This document shows, one piece after another, positions 17,489 to 28,500 of a stretch of 64,000 nt of DNA (positions are counted from its first letter, which is position 1; each line of letters starts with the position of its first letter). The DNA lies in the NCBI GenBank assembly GCA_039944855.1, contig JBDUXZ010000037.1, positions 62,001-126,000 on the forward strand, written 5' to 3'. The notes under the pieces are model-generated. The model saw only the letters and a program-made list of their open reading frames with translations, did not search any database and was not told the origin of the DNA. Source of the DNA: Rhodothermales bacterium. GTDB lineage: Bacteria > Bacteroidota > Rhodothermia > Rhodothermales > JANQRZ01. A program made the position numbers and the translations under genes.

Positions 17489-18660
17489 TCCTCTCCGTAT
17501 TGGGCGTAGCGGCCGAGCGCTTTGAGGCTGAACACCTGGCTCACGGCGACCTCCTCTCCTGCTTCGATCCCGCCGGTGGCGACGACGAACGATTCGCCGA
17601 CGCGGCCGAGCGTGAAGGCGCGGCGCTCGAACGTGCGGTCGTCGCGGCGGACGAAGACGGTGGCGGCGTCGCCCTCGTAGACGACGGCCGCCATCGGCAC
17701 GAGCACGGCGGAGGCGGTGGCGGCCGTGGCGATGTCGAGCTCGACACTCTGGCCGGGCACGAGCTCGCGGGCGGGCGTCGCCACGCGGACGTTGACGGCG
17801 ACGGCCCGGCGCTCGGCGTCAGTGGCGGGCTGGACGGAGGTGACGCGGGCGGCGACGGCGCGGGCGGGGTCGTTCGGCGGTCGGATCGTGACGGCGTCGC
17901 CGGGGCGGACGCGGGCGGCCTCGTCGGGCGAGACGAACCCGCGGACGAGGACTTCGGCGCTGCTCACGATCGTCGCGAGCTCGTCGTAGGCGGCAACGGA
18001 CTGACCGAGGTCGATCCGGTGTTCTTGGACGAACCCGGAGCGCGGCGCGGTGACGGCGACGACGGCGCGGCCCCCGTCGCGGGCGTAGCGGTCGAGCGCG
18101 GCATCGGAGACGCCGGCGGCGGAGAGGCGGGCCTTAGCGGCCTGCACGAGCGCGTCGGCGCGCTGGAGGTCGGCGCGAGCTTTGTCGAGCACGCTCCGGG
18201 CGGTGATGCGCTTCTCGACGAGCGGCTCGTAGCGTTCGACCTGCTGCCGCTGGAAGTCGGCCTCGGCGCGGGCTTCGAGGTAGTCGCCGACGAGCGACGC
18301 CAATTCCAGGCTCTCGATGAGCGCGACGGTCTGCCCGGCGCGGACGGCCTCGCCCTCGTGCGCCCCGATGCGGACGACCCGCCCCCCGATCGGCGCGCTG
18401 ACGACGGCGTACGCTTCGGGCGAAGGCTCGACCGTGCCCGGCACCGTCAGCACGACAGGCTCGGCGCTCTCGGCGACGCGAACGGTCTGCACGGCCAATT
18501 CGGCCGCCTGCGCGTCGTCGAGCCGGACGAGGCGGGTCTCGTCGGCGACGCGGATCGACGGCGGCGGCGGGGCCTCGGCGGCGACGGGGTCGGGGGCGTC
18601 GTCGCCGCACGCGGCGAGGGCGAGGGCTGCCGTGAGGAAGAGCGGGAGGAGTCGGGGCAT
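17485..18660 (-). CDS. czcB: CzcB-type membrane fusion lipoprotein
   Basis: 391-residue periplasmic adaptor of the RND pump. The N-terminus MPRLLPLFLTAALALAAC is a lipoprotein signal with the cysteine at 18. A lipoyl half (GGRVVRIGAHEGEAVRAGQ), an alpha hairpin, the second lipoyl half, a beta-barrel and a membrane-proximal domain follow, as in CzcB/CusB. No His-rich or Met-rich metal-binding extension is present. It is the first gene of the efflux operon and is divergent from the OmpR/histidine-kinase pair with a 156-bp shared promoter region. Confidence 0.9.
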   Translation of the reverse strand: MPRLLPLFLTAALALAACGDDAPDPVAAEAPPPPSIRVADETRLVRLDDAQAAELAVQTVRVAESAEPVVLTVPGTVEPSPEAYAVVSAPIGGRVVRIGAHEGEAVRAGQTVALIESLELASLVGDYLEARAEADFQRQQVERYEPLVEKRITARSVLDKARADLQRADALVQAAKARLSAAGVSDAALDRYARDGGRAVVAVTAPRSGFVQEHRIDLGQSVAAYDELATIVSSAEVLVRGFVSPDEAARVRPGDAVTIRPPNDPARAVAARVTSVQPATDAERRAVAVNVRVATPARELVPGQSVELDIATAATASAVLVPMAAVVYEGDAATVFVRRDDRTFERRAFTLGRVGESFVVATGGIEAGEEVAVSQVFSLKALGRYAQYGEE

Positions 18661-18816
18661 GGCGGCGTCGCGCTGGTCTCCCGAAGGCTAGGCGTTGCCT
18701 GCGCCCCGTTCCTGAGAGCACCGTGAGAGCCGGATGAGAGGACGGTGAGAACGGCGCGACCGCGGCGCCGAGCGCCGTCCGCGTGCGTACCATTACGAGC
18801 GTCCTTCCCCGGATTC

Positions 18817-19524
18817 ATGCACCGCATCCTCCTCATCGAAGACGAGCGCCACGTCGCCTCCTTCGTCCGGCAAGGGCTGGAGGAGGAGAGCTATGCCGTC
18901 GAGTGGGCGGCGACGGGCCGTGAGGGCGAGCGCCGCGCCCTCGCCGAGCCGTTCGACCTCGTGCTCCTCGACCTCCGCCTCCCCGACGTCCACGGGGTCG
19001 AGGTGTGCGAATCCGTGCGCCGCCACGACCCCACGCTCCCCATCTTGATGCTGACCGCGCTCGACGCCGTCGAAGACCGCGTGGCCGGGCTCCGCGCCGG
19101 GGCCGACGACTACCTCCCCAAGCCGTTCGCCTTCGACGAACTCGTCGCCCGCGTCGAGGCGCTCCTGCGGCGGGCCGCGCTGGAACCCGCCGCCCGCGCC
19201 CACGCCGACGGCCCGCTCGAACTCGACCCCGGCACGCGGCGCTGCGCCTGCTTCGGCGAACCGCTCGACCTCTCGGCCACGGAGTTCGATCTGCTGGCGT
19301 ACTTCGTCGCTCGGAAAGGCCAGGTCCTCACGCGCGACGAGCTCCACCGCGACGTGTGGGGCCACCGCTTCGACCGCGGCACGAACCTCATCGACGTGTA
19401 CGTGGGCTACGTCCGGCGGAAGCTCGACGCGGCGGGGTGCACGGCGCGGATCGAGACCGTGCGCGGCGTGGGCTACCGCTACCGCCCGGCCGACCAGACC
19501 GAAGAGGTCCGCGATGCAGGCTGA
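18817..19524 (+). CDS. OmpR/CusR-type response regulator
   Basis: 236-residue regulator. The receiver domain has Asp52 as phosphoacceptor (LVLLDLRLPD) and a KPFAFDEL turn with the conserved Lys; a winged-helix effector domain follows (LSATEFDLLAYFVARKG, VYVGYVRRKLD, TVRGVGYRYRP). The ATG at 18817 is chosen over an upstream in-frame start, which lies in an Arg-rich leader. It overlaps the kinase gene by 11 nt and is transcribed away from the czcBA-like operon, the usual layout for metal-responsive CzcRS/CusRS systems, so it most likely controls that operon. Confidence 0.9.
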   Translation: MHRILLIEDERHVASFVRQGLEEESYAVEWAATGREGERRALAEPFDLVLLDLRLPDVHGVEVCESVRRHDPTLPILMLTALDAVEDRVAGLRAGADDYLPKPFAFDELVARVEALLRRAALEPAARAHADGPLELDPGTRRCACFGEPLDLSATEFDLLAYFVARKGQVLTRDELHRDVWGHRFDRGTNLIDVYVGYVRRKLDAAGCTARIETVRGVGYRYRPADQTEEVRDAG

Positions 19525-20950
19525 GCCCGGACCCGCGACGCCCCGGCCCGGCGCGTCGTCGTCGTTCCGCCGCCGGCTCACGCTCACGCTGGGCTCGGCG
19601 CTCGCGCTCGCGCTCGCCGCGTTCGGCGGGCTCGTGCTGCTCGGCGCGTGGGCGTTTATGACCTACAGCGCGCGGGCGCACCTCACGTCGGAAGTGGGCA
19701 ACATCGCCGCCCACGTCGTCCACGCCGGCCGGCTCGACCTCGACGCGCCGCCGTGGGACGAGCCGCACCACCGCTTCACCGAGCCCCACATCGACCCCCA
19801 CTTCGTGCAGGTGTTCGACGCCGAGGGGCGGCCCCTCCGCTCGTCGACGAACGTGGCGCGCCTCGGCGACGGCTTCCCGGCCCGCCTCCTCCCCGTCACC
19901 GGCACGGCCCCCGGCATCGAGCCACTGCGGACGTTCGAGGCCGGCGGCATCCGGTTCTACCACCTCACGACGCCGCTCACGACGCAGCGGGGCCGCGTGC
20001 TCGGCTACCTCCAGGTGTCGCGGTACGAGCCGCAGATCGGGACGATGCTCGGGCGGCTCGGGTTCGGGCTCGCCGTGGGCTACGTCGTCGCGCTCGCCGG
20101 GCTCGTCGCCCTGCTATGGGCCGTCGGCGGGCGCGTCGTCCGCCCGCTCGAAGCGATGACGGCGAGCGCCCGCGCGCTCTCGCCGGAGCGGCTGAGCCAG
20201 CGCGTGCCCGTTCCCCCCGGCGCCGACCGCGAGACAGCCGAGCTAGGCCGCGCGCTCAACGACGCTCTCGGCCGGCTGGAGCGGGCGTTCGGCGAGGTCC
20301 GCCGGTTCACGGCCGACGCGGCGCACGAGCTCCAGACACCGCTGACGGTCCTCCTCGGCCACGTCGACGTCGCGCTCCGGCGCGAGCGCTCGCCGGAGGC
20401 GTACCGCGAGACGCTCCACGTCCTTCGCGACGAGGCCGAGGAGATGGTCCGCACCGTGCGCGGCCTCCTCACGCTGGCGCGGCTCGAAGGCGCGGCGCAC
20501 CCGCCCGAGCCCGTCGACGTGGGCCTCATCGCGCGCGACGAGGCCGACGCCGCTCGCCCCCGCGCCGAAGCCAAAGGGCTCACGCTCACCGTCGCCGCCG
20601 ACGCCCCGGCGGGCGTCACGGGCCACCCGGCGCTGCTGCGCGAGGCCGTCCGCAACCTCCTCGACAACGCCGTGAAGTACACCGAGAGCGGCGAGGTCCG
20701 CGTCCGCGTGACGCGCCGGGACGGGCGCGTCGCGCTCGTCGTCGAGGACACCGGCGTGGGGATCGCGCCCGAGCACCTCCCCCACGTCACCGGCCGGTTC
20801 TGGCGGGCCGACGGCGTGCAGCACCTGCCGGGGAGCGGGCTCGGGCTGTCGCTCGTCGAGCAGGTCGCGGCACACCACGGCGGCGCGCTCTACGTCCGCT
20901 CCGAGCCCGGCGCCGGCACGCACGCCGAGCTCGTACTCCCTGCCGAGTGA
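19514..20950 (+). CDS. Sensor histidine kinase, CusS-like
   Basis: 478-residue membrane kinase. Membrane helices lie at about residues 24-50 and 181-205 and flank a periplasmic sensor region containing several histidines (WDEPHHRF, PHIDPHF), compatible with metal sensing. A HAMP linker precedes the dimerisation domain with His271 (DAAHELQTPL). The ATPase domain has the N box (NLLDNAVKYT), G1 (EDTGVGIA), F and G2 (GSGLGLSLV) motifs. It ends 6 bp from the convergent glucanase gene. Pairing with the adjacent OmpR regulator is certain from overlap; the metal specificity is inferred from the efflux operon. Confidence 0.9.
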   Translation: MQAEPGPATPRPGASSSFRRRLTLTLGSALALALAAFGGLVLLGAWAFMTYSARAHLTSEVGNIAAHVVHAGRLDLDAPPWDEPHHRFTEPHIDPHFVQVFDAEGRPLRSSTNVARLGDGFPARLLPVTGTAPGIEPLRTFEAGGIRFYHLTTPLTTQRGRVLGYLQVSRYEPQIGTMLGRLGFGLAVGYVVALAGLVALLWAVGGRVVRPLEAMTASARALSPERLSQRVPVPPGADRETAELGRALNDALGRLERAFGEVRRFTADAAHELQTPLTVLLGHVDVALRRERSPEAYRETLHVLRDEAEEMVRTVRGLLTLARLEGAAHPPEPVDVGLIARDEADAARPRAEAKGLTLTVAADAPAGVTGHPALLREAVRNLLDNAVKYTESGEVRVRVTRRDGRVALVVEDTGVGIAPEHLPHVTGRFWRADGVQHLPGSGLGLSLVEQVAAHHGGALYVRSEPGAGTHAELVLPAE

Positions 20951-20956
20951 GGCGCG

Positions 20957-22330
20957 TCACCCGGCCGCGTCGCCGAGCCAGCCGCCGGTGAAGCCCGCCC
21001 GGCGGAGGCCGTCGGCGAGGGGCCTGCACCCGCGCATCAACCGCCAGAGCAGGCCGCTCCGGTAGTTCTCGATCATCAGCACGACCGGCCCCTGGTCGAT
21101 CCCGTAGTGGCCGGACGAGATCCACCCGCCGCCCGCGTCGCCGTCGGGGAATGTGGGGTTGATGCTGCAGAGGTAGCCGTAGCGGCCGATCGCGTCGGGG
21201 TACGTCCGGTTGACGTGGTGCAGGGCGCGGAACACCTCGTCCGGCGCGAACGGGAGCGAGGCGGCGACGGCCCACGGCGAGAGCGTGCCGTCGTCCAGGC
21301 CCCACGGCACGCCGCGCGCGCGGTAGCCGTAGAACGTCCGCGTCTCGCCGCCCACCTCGCGCTCGGCGGGGCCGGGGCCGTCCGAGGCGGTGACGCCCCA
21401 GCAGTCCTCGCCGTAGCCGTCGAAGCCGCGGGTGTTGCGGCGCGCGTAGGCCCGCTGCACGAGCGTCGCGCGGCGGGAGTTCTCGAAGTAGTCGATCCCG
21501 CGCTCCCGCATAAACGCGTCTTGAATATCCCGGAAATCGACCCAGACGTGGGAGAGTTGGTGGGTGAAGAGGGGGCCGGCGAAGAGGTGCTCGTGGCCGT
21601 AGAGCGTCTTCCAGCGGTAGCCCGCCGTCCACGCCGCATAGCTCGACGGCGGCAGCGGGTGCGTGGGCGAGCCGAGGCCGAGGGCGTAGAGCAGCAGCGC
21701 CTCGTTGTAGCCGACCCAGCGATACGGCAGGAAGCCGCGCTCCGGCCGCCACCCGTGCGAGACGGCCTCGCCCGCGCCGCCGGACTCCGGGTTGAGCATC
21801 CACGTCCAGTCCGCGCGGCGGTAGATCGCGTCGGCGAGAGAGCGAACCTCGCGCTCGGCCTCGCCGTCGCCGTCGAAGTAGGTGGCGGCGGCGAGGGCGC
21901 CGGCGAAGAGGAACGTCGAGTCGATCGAGGACAGTTCGCACTCCCACACGCGGCGGCCGGTGGCGGGGTCGAGAAAGTGGTAGAAGAAGCCGCGGTGGCC
22001 GGTGGCGTCGGGGGCCTCGCTCTGCTCGGCGTGCCAGAGGAAGCGGAGGGTGCGAAGGGTGCGGGCCACGGCGTCGGCGCGGGCGATGAACCCGCGCTCG
22101 GCGGCGACGGGGTAGCAGGCGAGCCCGAGCCCCGTCGCGGCGATGCTGGCGACGGACTCGGGCCGGGTGGTGTCCTGCACGAGGCCCGTCTCCGGGTCCG
22201 CCTCTTCGAGGAAATAGAGGAACGTCTGCCGCTGGAGCGTCTCCAGCACGGCGTCGTCGCCCATGCCGAGCGCTTCGGCGTCCCGCACGTCGTCGAACAC
22301 GTCGGGGGCGGTGGGACGGAGGGGCGGCAT
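20957..22330 (-). CDS. GH144-like (glycoamylase PF10091) glucanase
   Basis: 457-residue (alpha/alpha)6-type glycoside hydrolase. It carries the hallmark blocks of the glycoamylase family: an N-terminal LQRQTFLYFLEEADPETGLVQD, then SSIDSTFLFAGAL, PYRWVGYNEALLLYALG, GPLFTHQLSHVWVDFR and GYGEDCWGVTASDGP. Family GH144, which includes endo-beta-1,2-glucanases of Bacteroidota, belongs here. Its divergent neighbour is a cyclic beta-1,2-glucan synthase, which strongly favours a beta-1,2-glucan substrate. No signal peptide is evident, so action in the cytoplasm, or non-classical export, is implied. Glucoamylase-type specificity is the alternative. Confidence 0.8.
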   Translation of the reverse strand: MPPLRPTAPDVFDDVRDAEALGMGDDAVLETLQRQTFLYFLEEADPETGLVQDTTRPESVASIAATGLGLACYPVAAERGFIARADAVARTLRTLRFLWHAEQSEAPDATGHRGFFYHFLDPATGRRVWECELSSIDSTFLFAGALAAATYFDGDGEAEREVRSLADAIYRRADWTWMLNPESGGAGEAVSHGWRPERGFLPYRWVGYNEALLLYALGLGSPTHPLPPSSYAAWTAGYRWKTLYGHEHLFAGPLFTHQLSHVWVDFRDIQDAFMRERGIDYFENSRRATLVQRAYARRNTRGFDGYGEDCWGVTASDGPGPAEREVGGETRTFYGYRARGVPWGLDDGTLSPWAVAASLPFAPDEVFRALHHVNRTYPDAIGRYGYLCSINPTFPDGDAGGGWISSGHYGIDQGPVVLMIENYRSGLLWRLMRGCRPLADGLRRAGFTGGWLGDAAG

Positions 22331-22549
22331 GGAATCGGAGGGGCGAAGAGAGAGGCGAGGCCGGGGTGTGGAAGGGCGAGCGCGAACGCGGGTTCCATCA
22401 CCGTGGCCCGATTATGAGGAGCTACGGCGAGGAGTAGGGGATTGCGGCCGCGCGCCGTAGCATGGGACGGAACCCACGCGCACGGTGGAGGTGTGGACCT
22501 TCTCCTCGCCGCGCCTGCCCCTCCCCCTCCCCCTTCGCCCGCCCTTCTC

Positions 22550-25500
22550 GTGTCCGAGCCCGTAGAAAACCCGTTCGACCTCGAAGCCCTGGCGGCCTAC
22601 GCCCGCCGCATGGCCCGGACGCAGGCCGTCGTCGTCGAGCCGCGCCGGCTTACACGGCCTCCGCTCTTCCTCCTCCGCGAGGCGTACCGCGGCCTGCCCG
22701 AGGCGTACCGCGCCCTCAGCCGGGCCGCCAAGAAGCGGCAGTCGCTCACGCCCGCCGCCCACTGGCTCCTCGACAACTTCCACCTCATCCGCGAGCAGGC
22801 CAACCAGGTGCGGGAGGGGCTTCCGTGGTCGTACTACCGCGTCCTGCCCCGGCTCGAAAGCGGGCCCGACCGGGGGCGGCCCCGCGTGTTCGAAGTCGTG
22901 CGCGCCCTCGCCCAGCACACCGACAACGCGCTCGGCGACCGGCAACTCGCCCCGTTCATCTGGGCCTACCAGGAGGTCTCCCCCTTCCTCCTCTCCGAGC
23001 TGTGGGCGCTCCCCTCCGCGCTCCGCCTCGTCCTCCTCCAGAACCTCAGCGCCCTCGCGCAACAGGTCGTCACGGACCTCGAAGATCGGGCGGCGGCGGC
23101 GACGTGGGCCCGCCGGATCGCCGAGCACACCGAGGGCGACTCCGCCGATGTCGTGACGGTCCTCGCGGGGCTCGCCGAGCGGCACGCCCCGCTCTCCGAC
23201 GCCTTCATCGTCACGCTCTCGACGGCGCTGCAGGGGCAGGGCGCCGCCGCCGCCCCCGCCCTCGACTGGATCGAGCGGCGGCTCCACGCGCGCGGGAGCA
23301 CGCTCGACACCGTCATCCACCGCGAGACCCAACGCCAGAGCCATCGGCAGTTCAGCGTCGCGAACGCCGTGACCTCGCTCCGTGAGGTGGACCGGACCGA
23401 CTGGCCCGACCTCGTCGAGTCGCTGTCGGTCGTGGACAAGGCGCTCCGGCGCGACCCGGCGGGCGTGTACGAGGCGATGGACTTCCTCACGCGCGACCGC
23501 TACCGCCACCGCGTCGAGGACCTCTCCCGCTACGCCGGCACGCCGGAGTTGGGCGTCGCCGAGCGGGCGCTCCTCCTCGCCGCCGACGCCGCTCACGCGA
23601 CGGCATCGGAGGCTGCGACACCGACGACGGCCGAGCCCGTCGGGCACGTCGGCTATTGGCTCGCGGGGCCGGGCGCGGCCGAGCTGGAGACGGAGATGCG
23701 CTACCGGCCGCCGCTCGGGCAGCGGCTCCGGCGGTGGGCGCGCGCCCATCCCAACATCACGTACTTCGGCCTCGTGACGGGTTGGGCGGCCGTGCTCTAC
23801 GCCGTCCTCGTCCTCCTGCTCGACATGATGACGGCGCCGCCGCTCGGCCTCGTCGTCCTCGCCTTCGCCGTCTCGTTCCTCCCCGTGCTCGACCTCTCGG
23901 TCGCGCTCACGAACTGGCTGCTCACGCGCGTGATGCCGCCGGACATCCTCCCGAAGCTGGCCTTCGAGGAGGGGCTGCCCGACGCGTCGCGGACGTTCGT
24001 CGTCGTGCCCACCCTCATCGACTCGCCGGAGAGCGCGCAGCGGCAGGCGGAGCGGCTCGAAGTCCACGCCCTCGCCAACCCCGACCCGAACCTCCGCTTC
24101 GGCCTCCTCACCGACTTCCCCGACGCGCCCGCGCAGCACGCACCGGGCGACGCCGCCACGCTCGCCGCCGCGCGCGAGACGGTCGCCGCGCTCAACCGGC
24201 GGTACCGCGACGACGCGGGCGACAAGTTCTTCCTCCTCCACCGCGAGCGCCGCTGGAACGCCGTCGAGGGCGTGTGGATGGGCTGGGAGCGGAAGCGCGG
24301 CAAGCTCGAAGAGTTCATCCGCCTCCTCCGCGAGCCCGACGCGAGCACGACGTACACCGAGATCGAGGGCGACTTCCGCGCCGTCGCCGCGGGCGATGCG
24401 TTCCGCTACGTCCTCACCCTCGACGCCGACACGGAGCTGCCGCCGGAGGGCGCGGCGGCCCTCGTTCGCACGGCGGCCCACCCGCTCAACCGCCCGCGCT
24501 ACAACGCGACCCGCACGCGCGTCGAGCACGGCTACGGCGTCTTCCAGCCCCGCATCGGGATCGGGTCAGAGGCGGGGCACCGGACGGGCTTCGCCCGCGT
24601 CTTCGCCGGGTTCGCCGGGATCGACCCGTACACGACGGCCGTCAGCGACGTCTACCAGGACCTCTTCGGCGAGGGGATCTTCACCGGGAAAGGGCTGCTC
24701 GACATCGATGCCTTCCGCACGGTGCTCGAAGGCGTGTTGCCCGAAAACAAGATCCTCTCGCACGACCTCCTCGAAGGGCTCCACGCCCGCGCCGCCCTCG
24801 TCACCGACGTCGTGCTCTTCGACGACTACCCGTCGCACTACGCGGCGTTCGCGAAGCGGCTGCACCGCTGGGTCCGCGGCGACTGGCAGATCCTGCCGTG
24901 GCTGTTCCCCGCCGTCCCCGGCCCGGACGGGCGCTGGCGCCGCAACCCGGCCCGGCTGCGCGGGCGGTGGAAGGTGTTCGACAACCTCCGCCGCTCGCTC
25001 ACGCCGCCGTCCGTGCTCGTCTTCCTCCTCCTCGGGTGGACCGTCCTCCCCGGCTCGCCCTTCGTGTGGACGGCGCTCGCGCTCGGCGTCCTCGCCTTCC
25101 CGATCTACGCCCCGTTCACGAGCGCGCTCCTCGCCCACCCCCGCGACGTCGTCTGGCGAAGCTACCTCCAGGGCGCCCTCACCGACGCCCGGCGGTCGAC
25201 GGTGCAGGTGGGGCTCTCCGTCGTCTTCCTCGCGCACGAGGCGTACGTGATGACGGACGCGATCGTGCGGACGCTGTGGCGGATGTTCGTCAGCCGGCGC
25301 CGCCTGCTCGAATGGGTGACGGCGCAGCAGGCCGAGCAGCGGAGCGGCCGGGCGCCGGGCCTCTGGTTCTCCGTCCTCTGGGGCGGCCTCGTCCTCATCG
25401 TGCTCAGCTTTGTCAACCCCCTCGCGTGGGTCGTCGCGCTCCCGTTCGTCGCGGCGTGGGTGGCGGCGCCGTGGGTGGCCGACGCCATCAGCCGGCCGGT

Positions 25501-28500
25501 GAAGGAGACGGCGTATGTGCTCAGCGACGCCGAGCGTGCGCGGCTCCGCCTCGTCGCGCGGCGGACGTGGCGCTACTTCGACGCCTTCGTCGGGCCCGCC
25601 GACCGCTGGCTCGCCCCCGACAACTTCCAGGAGCAGCCCTTCCGCGGCGTCGCCCGCCGGACCTCGCCGACGAACCTCGGCCTCGCCCTCCTCGCCGCCC
25701 AAGCCGCCCACGACTTCGGGTACCTCTCGCGCAGCGCCCTCCTCGACCGCCTCGCCCACCAGCTCAGTGCGATCGACGAGCTGGAGCGGCACGCGGGGCA
25801 CCTCTACAACTGGTACAGCACCGAGACCGGCGCCCCGCTCCACCCTCGCTACGTCTCATCGGTGGACTCGGGCAACCTCGCCGCCGCGCTCGTCGCCCTC
25901 CGCGAAGGACTTCGCGAGACGCCCGACGCGGCGTGGCCGTCGCCCGGCCTCGCCGACGCCCTCGCCGACGCCCTCGCCGCGCTCGACGAGGTCATCGCAC
26001 GGCCCCGCGCCGACGTGACGGGCGAGAGCACGCGGCTCGTCGTCGCCGCCGCCCGCTCGCTCCGCGGCTCGCTCCCCGCTGCCTTCAGCGCCGACCTCCC
26101 GACGCGCTACGAGCAGCTCCTCGCGCTCGACCACGACGCCGAGGTCCTCCGCGACGCCGCGACCGACCTCGCGATTCGCTCCTCCGCCGACCGCGAGGAG
26201 TTCCTCTACTGGGCGAGCCAACCGTTCCTCCGCCTCCGCGCCGAGCGCGAGGAGCTGGAGCGGTTCGCCCCATGGCTCATGCTCGACGCCGATGCGCCCC
26301 CCGACCGCTTCGCCGCGCCGGGCTCGCTCGGTGGCCTCCGCGCGCACACGCAGGCGGCCCTCCGCCACAACGGGCAGCCCGGCCCGCTCCACGACGCGCT
26401 CGTCGCCGCCGACGAAGCCCTCACGTTCGCGCTCGACCGCGCCGAGCAGCTCGCCATCGACGCCGAGCGGCTCGCTCTCGGGATGGACTTCGGCATGCTC
26501 TACCGCAAAGGCGTCGGCCTCTTCGCGATCGGCTACGACGTCGACCGCGCCGCGCTCGACGCCCACGACTACGGGCTCCTCGCGAGCGAGGCCCGCCTCG
26601 CTTCCCTCCTCGCGATTGCGAAGGGCGACGTGCCCGTCGAGCACTGGTTCCGCATGGGGCGGCCCACCGCCGCACCCGACGGGCACAAAGTGCTCCTCTC
26701 GTGGAGCGGGACGATGTTCGAGTACCTCATGCCGGTGCTGCTCACGCGGCTCTTCCCCGGCTCGCTCCTCGAAGAGAGCGCCCGCAACGCCGTCGCCGTG
26801 CAACGGGCGTACGGGCAGCGGCACGGCCACCCGTGGGGGATCTCCGAGAGCGCCTATTTCAAGCTCGATCCCGAACTGACGTACCAGTACCGCGCCTTCG
26901 GTGTGCCCGGCCTCGGCCTCGACCGCGGCCTCCACAAGCACTACGTCGCGGCGCCCTACGCCACGCTCCTCGCCCTCCCGATCGCGCCCGAAGCCGCGCT
27001 CGCCAACCTCACCGCGCTCGCCGAGCTCGGCGCGTACGGGCCGTACGGCTACTACGAGGCCGTGGACTTCACGCCCCACCGCGTGCCGCCGGGGAAGGAC
27101 CGCGCCGTCGTCCGCGCGTACATGGTCCACCACCAGGGCATGGGCCTCCTCGCCCTCGCCAACACCGTTCTCGGCGACGCGATGCAGCACCGGTTCCACG
27201 CCTCGCCGCTCGTCCGCTCCGTCGAGGTGCTGCTGCAGGAGCGCGTGCCGCGCGAGATCGAGAAGATCGCCGTGGCGGAGGAGATGGAGGAAATCGAACC
27301 CATCGACGCCCGGCCCGTCCGCCCCGCCGTCCGCCACGTCCCGGCCGAGCGGCTCCGCGACGAGGTGGCCCACGGCGCGCTCCTCTCGAACGGCGACTAC
27401 TCCACCTTCGTCACCGCCGCCGGCTCGGGCTACAGCCGCCACGGCGGCGACGCCGTCACGCGCTGGACGCCCGACCGCACGCGCGAGCACGACGGCCTCT
27501 TCCTCTACGTCCGCGACGCCGACTCGGGCCGGACGTGGAGCGCCGCCGCGCAGCCCATCGCCGGCACGCCCGACCGCTACGAGGCGTGGCTCCACACCAA
27601 CAAGGTCGAGATCGCCCGCGTCGACGACTGGATCGAGACGTTCAGCGAGGTCTGCGTCTCGCCCGAGGACGACGTCGAGCTCCGCCGCTACACCCTCACC
27701 AACTACGGCGACCGGCCGCGCCGGCTGGAGTTGACGAGCTACGCCGAGGTCGCCCTCAACGACGCCGACGCCGACCACGCCCACCCCGCCTTCTCCAAGC
27801 TCTTCGTGCAGACGGAGTACGTCCCGACGCACCATGCCCTCCTCGCGTGGCGCCGCCCGCGCAGCGACGAGGAGCCCCACCGCTGGCTCTTCCACACGAT
27901 CGCCGACGACGAGCTCGACGCGGCGACGGGGCCGCTTCAGATCGAGACCGACCGCGCCCGCTTCCTCGGCCGGGGCCGCTCCACGGCCGACCCCGCCGCG
28001 CTCGACCCTGGCGCCTCGCTCTCCGGCTCGCTCGGCCCCGTGCTCGACCCGATCGTCAGCCTCCGCCGCGTCGTCGAGGTCCCGCCGAAGGGGAAGGTGA
28101 CCGTGACGTTCGCCCTCGGCGTGGCCGACAGCCGCGCCGAAGCCCTCCGCCTCGCCGACCGCTACGACCACCCCGAAGCGGCCCGGCGCGCGTTCGACCT
28201 CGCGACGGTCTACGGCCTCGTCGAGCTCCAGCACCTCGGCTTGCAGGGGAACGACGCGCTCTATGCGCAGGGCCTCGCCTCGGCCCTCCTCTACGCCCCG
28301 CCGTCGCTCCGCGCCGACACCGCCACGGTCGCCGCGAACCGGCGGAGCCAGCCCGGCCTCTGGGCCTACGGCATCTCCGGCGACCTCCCGCTCATCGTGC
28401 TCCGCGTCTCGAAGACCGAGCACATGGAGACGGTCCGCCGCTTCCTCCAGGCCCACGCCTACCTCCGCGCGAAAGGCCTCCACGCCGACCTCCTCGTCCT

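Noticed and set aside
22412-24529. 705-codon open frame antisense to the glucan synthase gene
   Set aside because: GC-rich third positions keep opposite-strand frames open; the translation is Arg/Glu/Gly-rich with no domain, while the plus frame encodes clear NdvB motifs.
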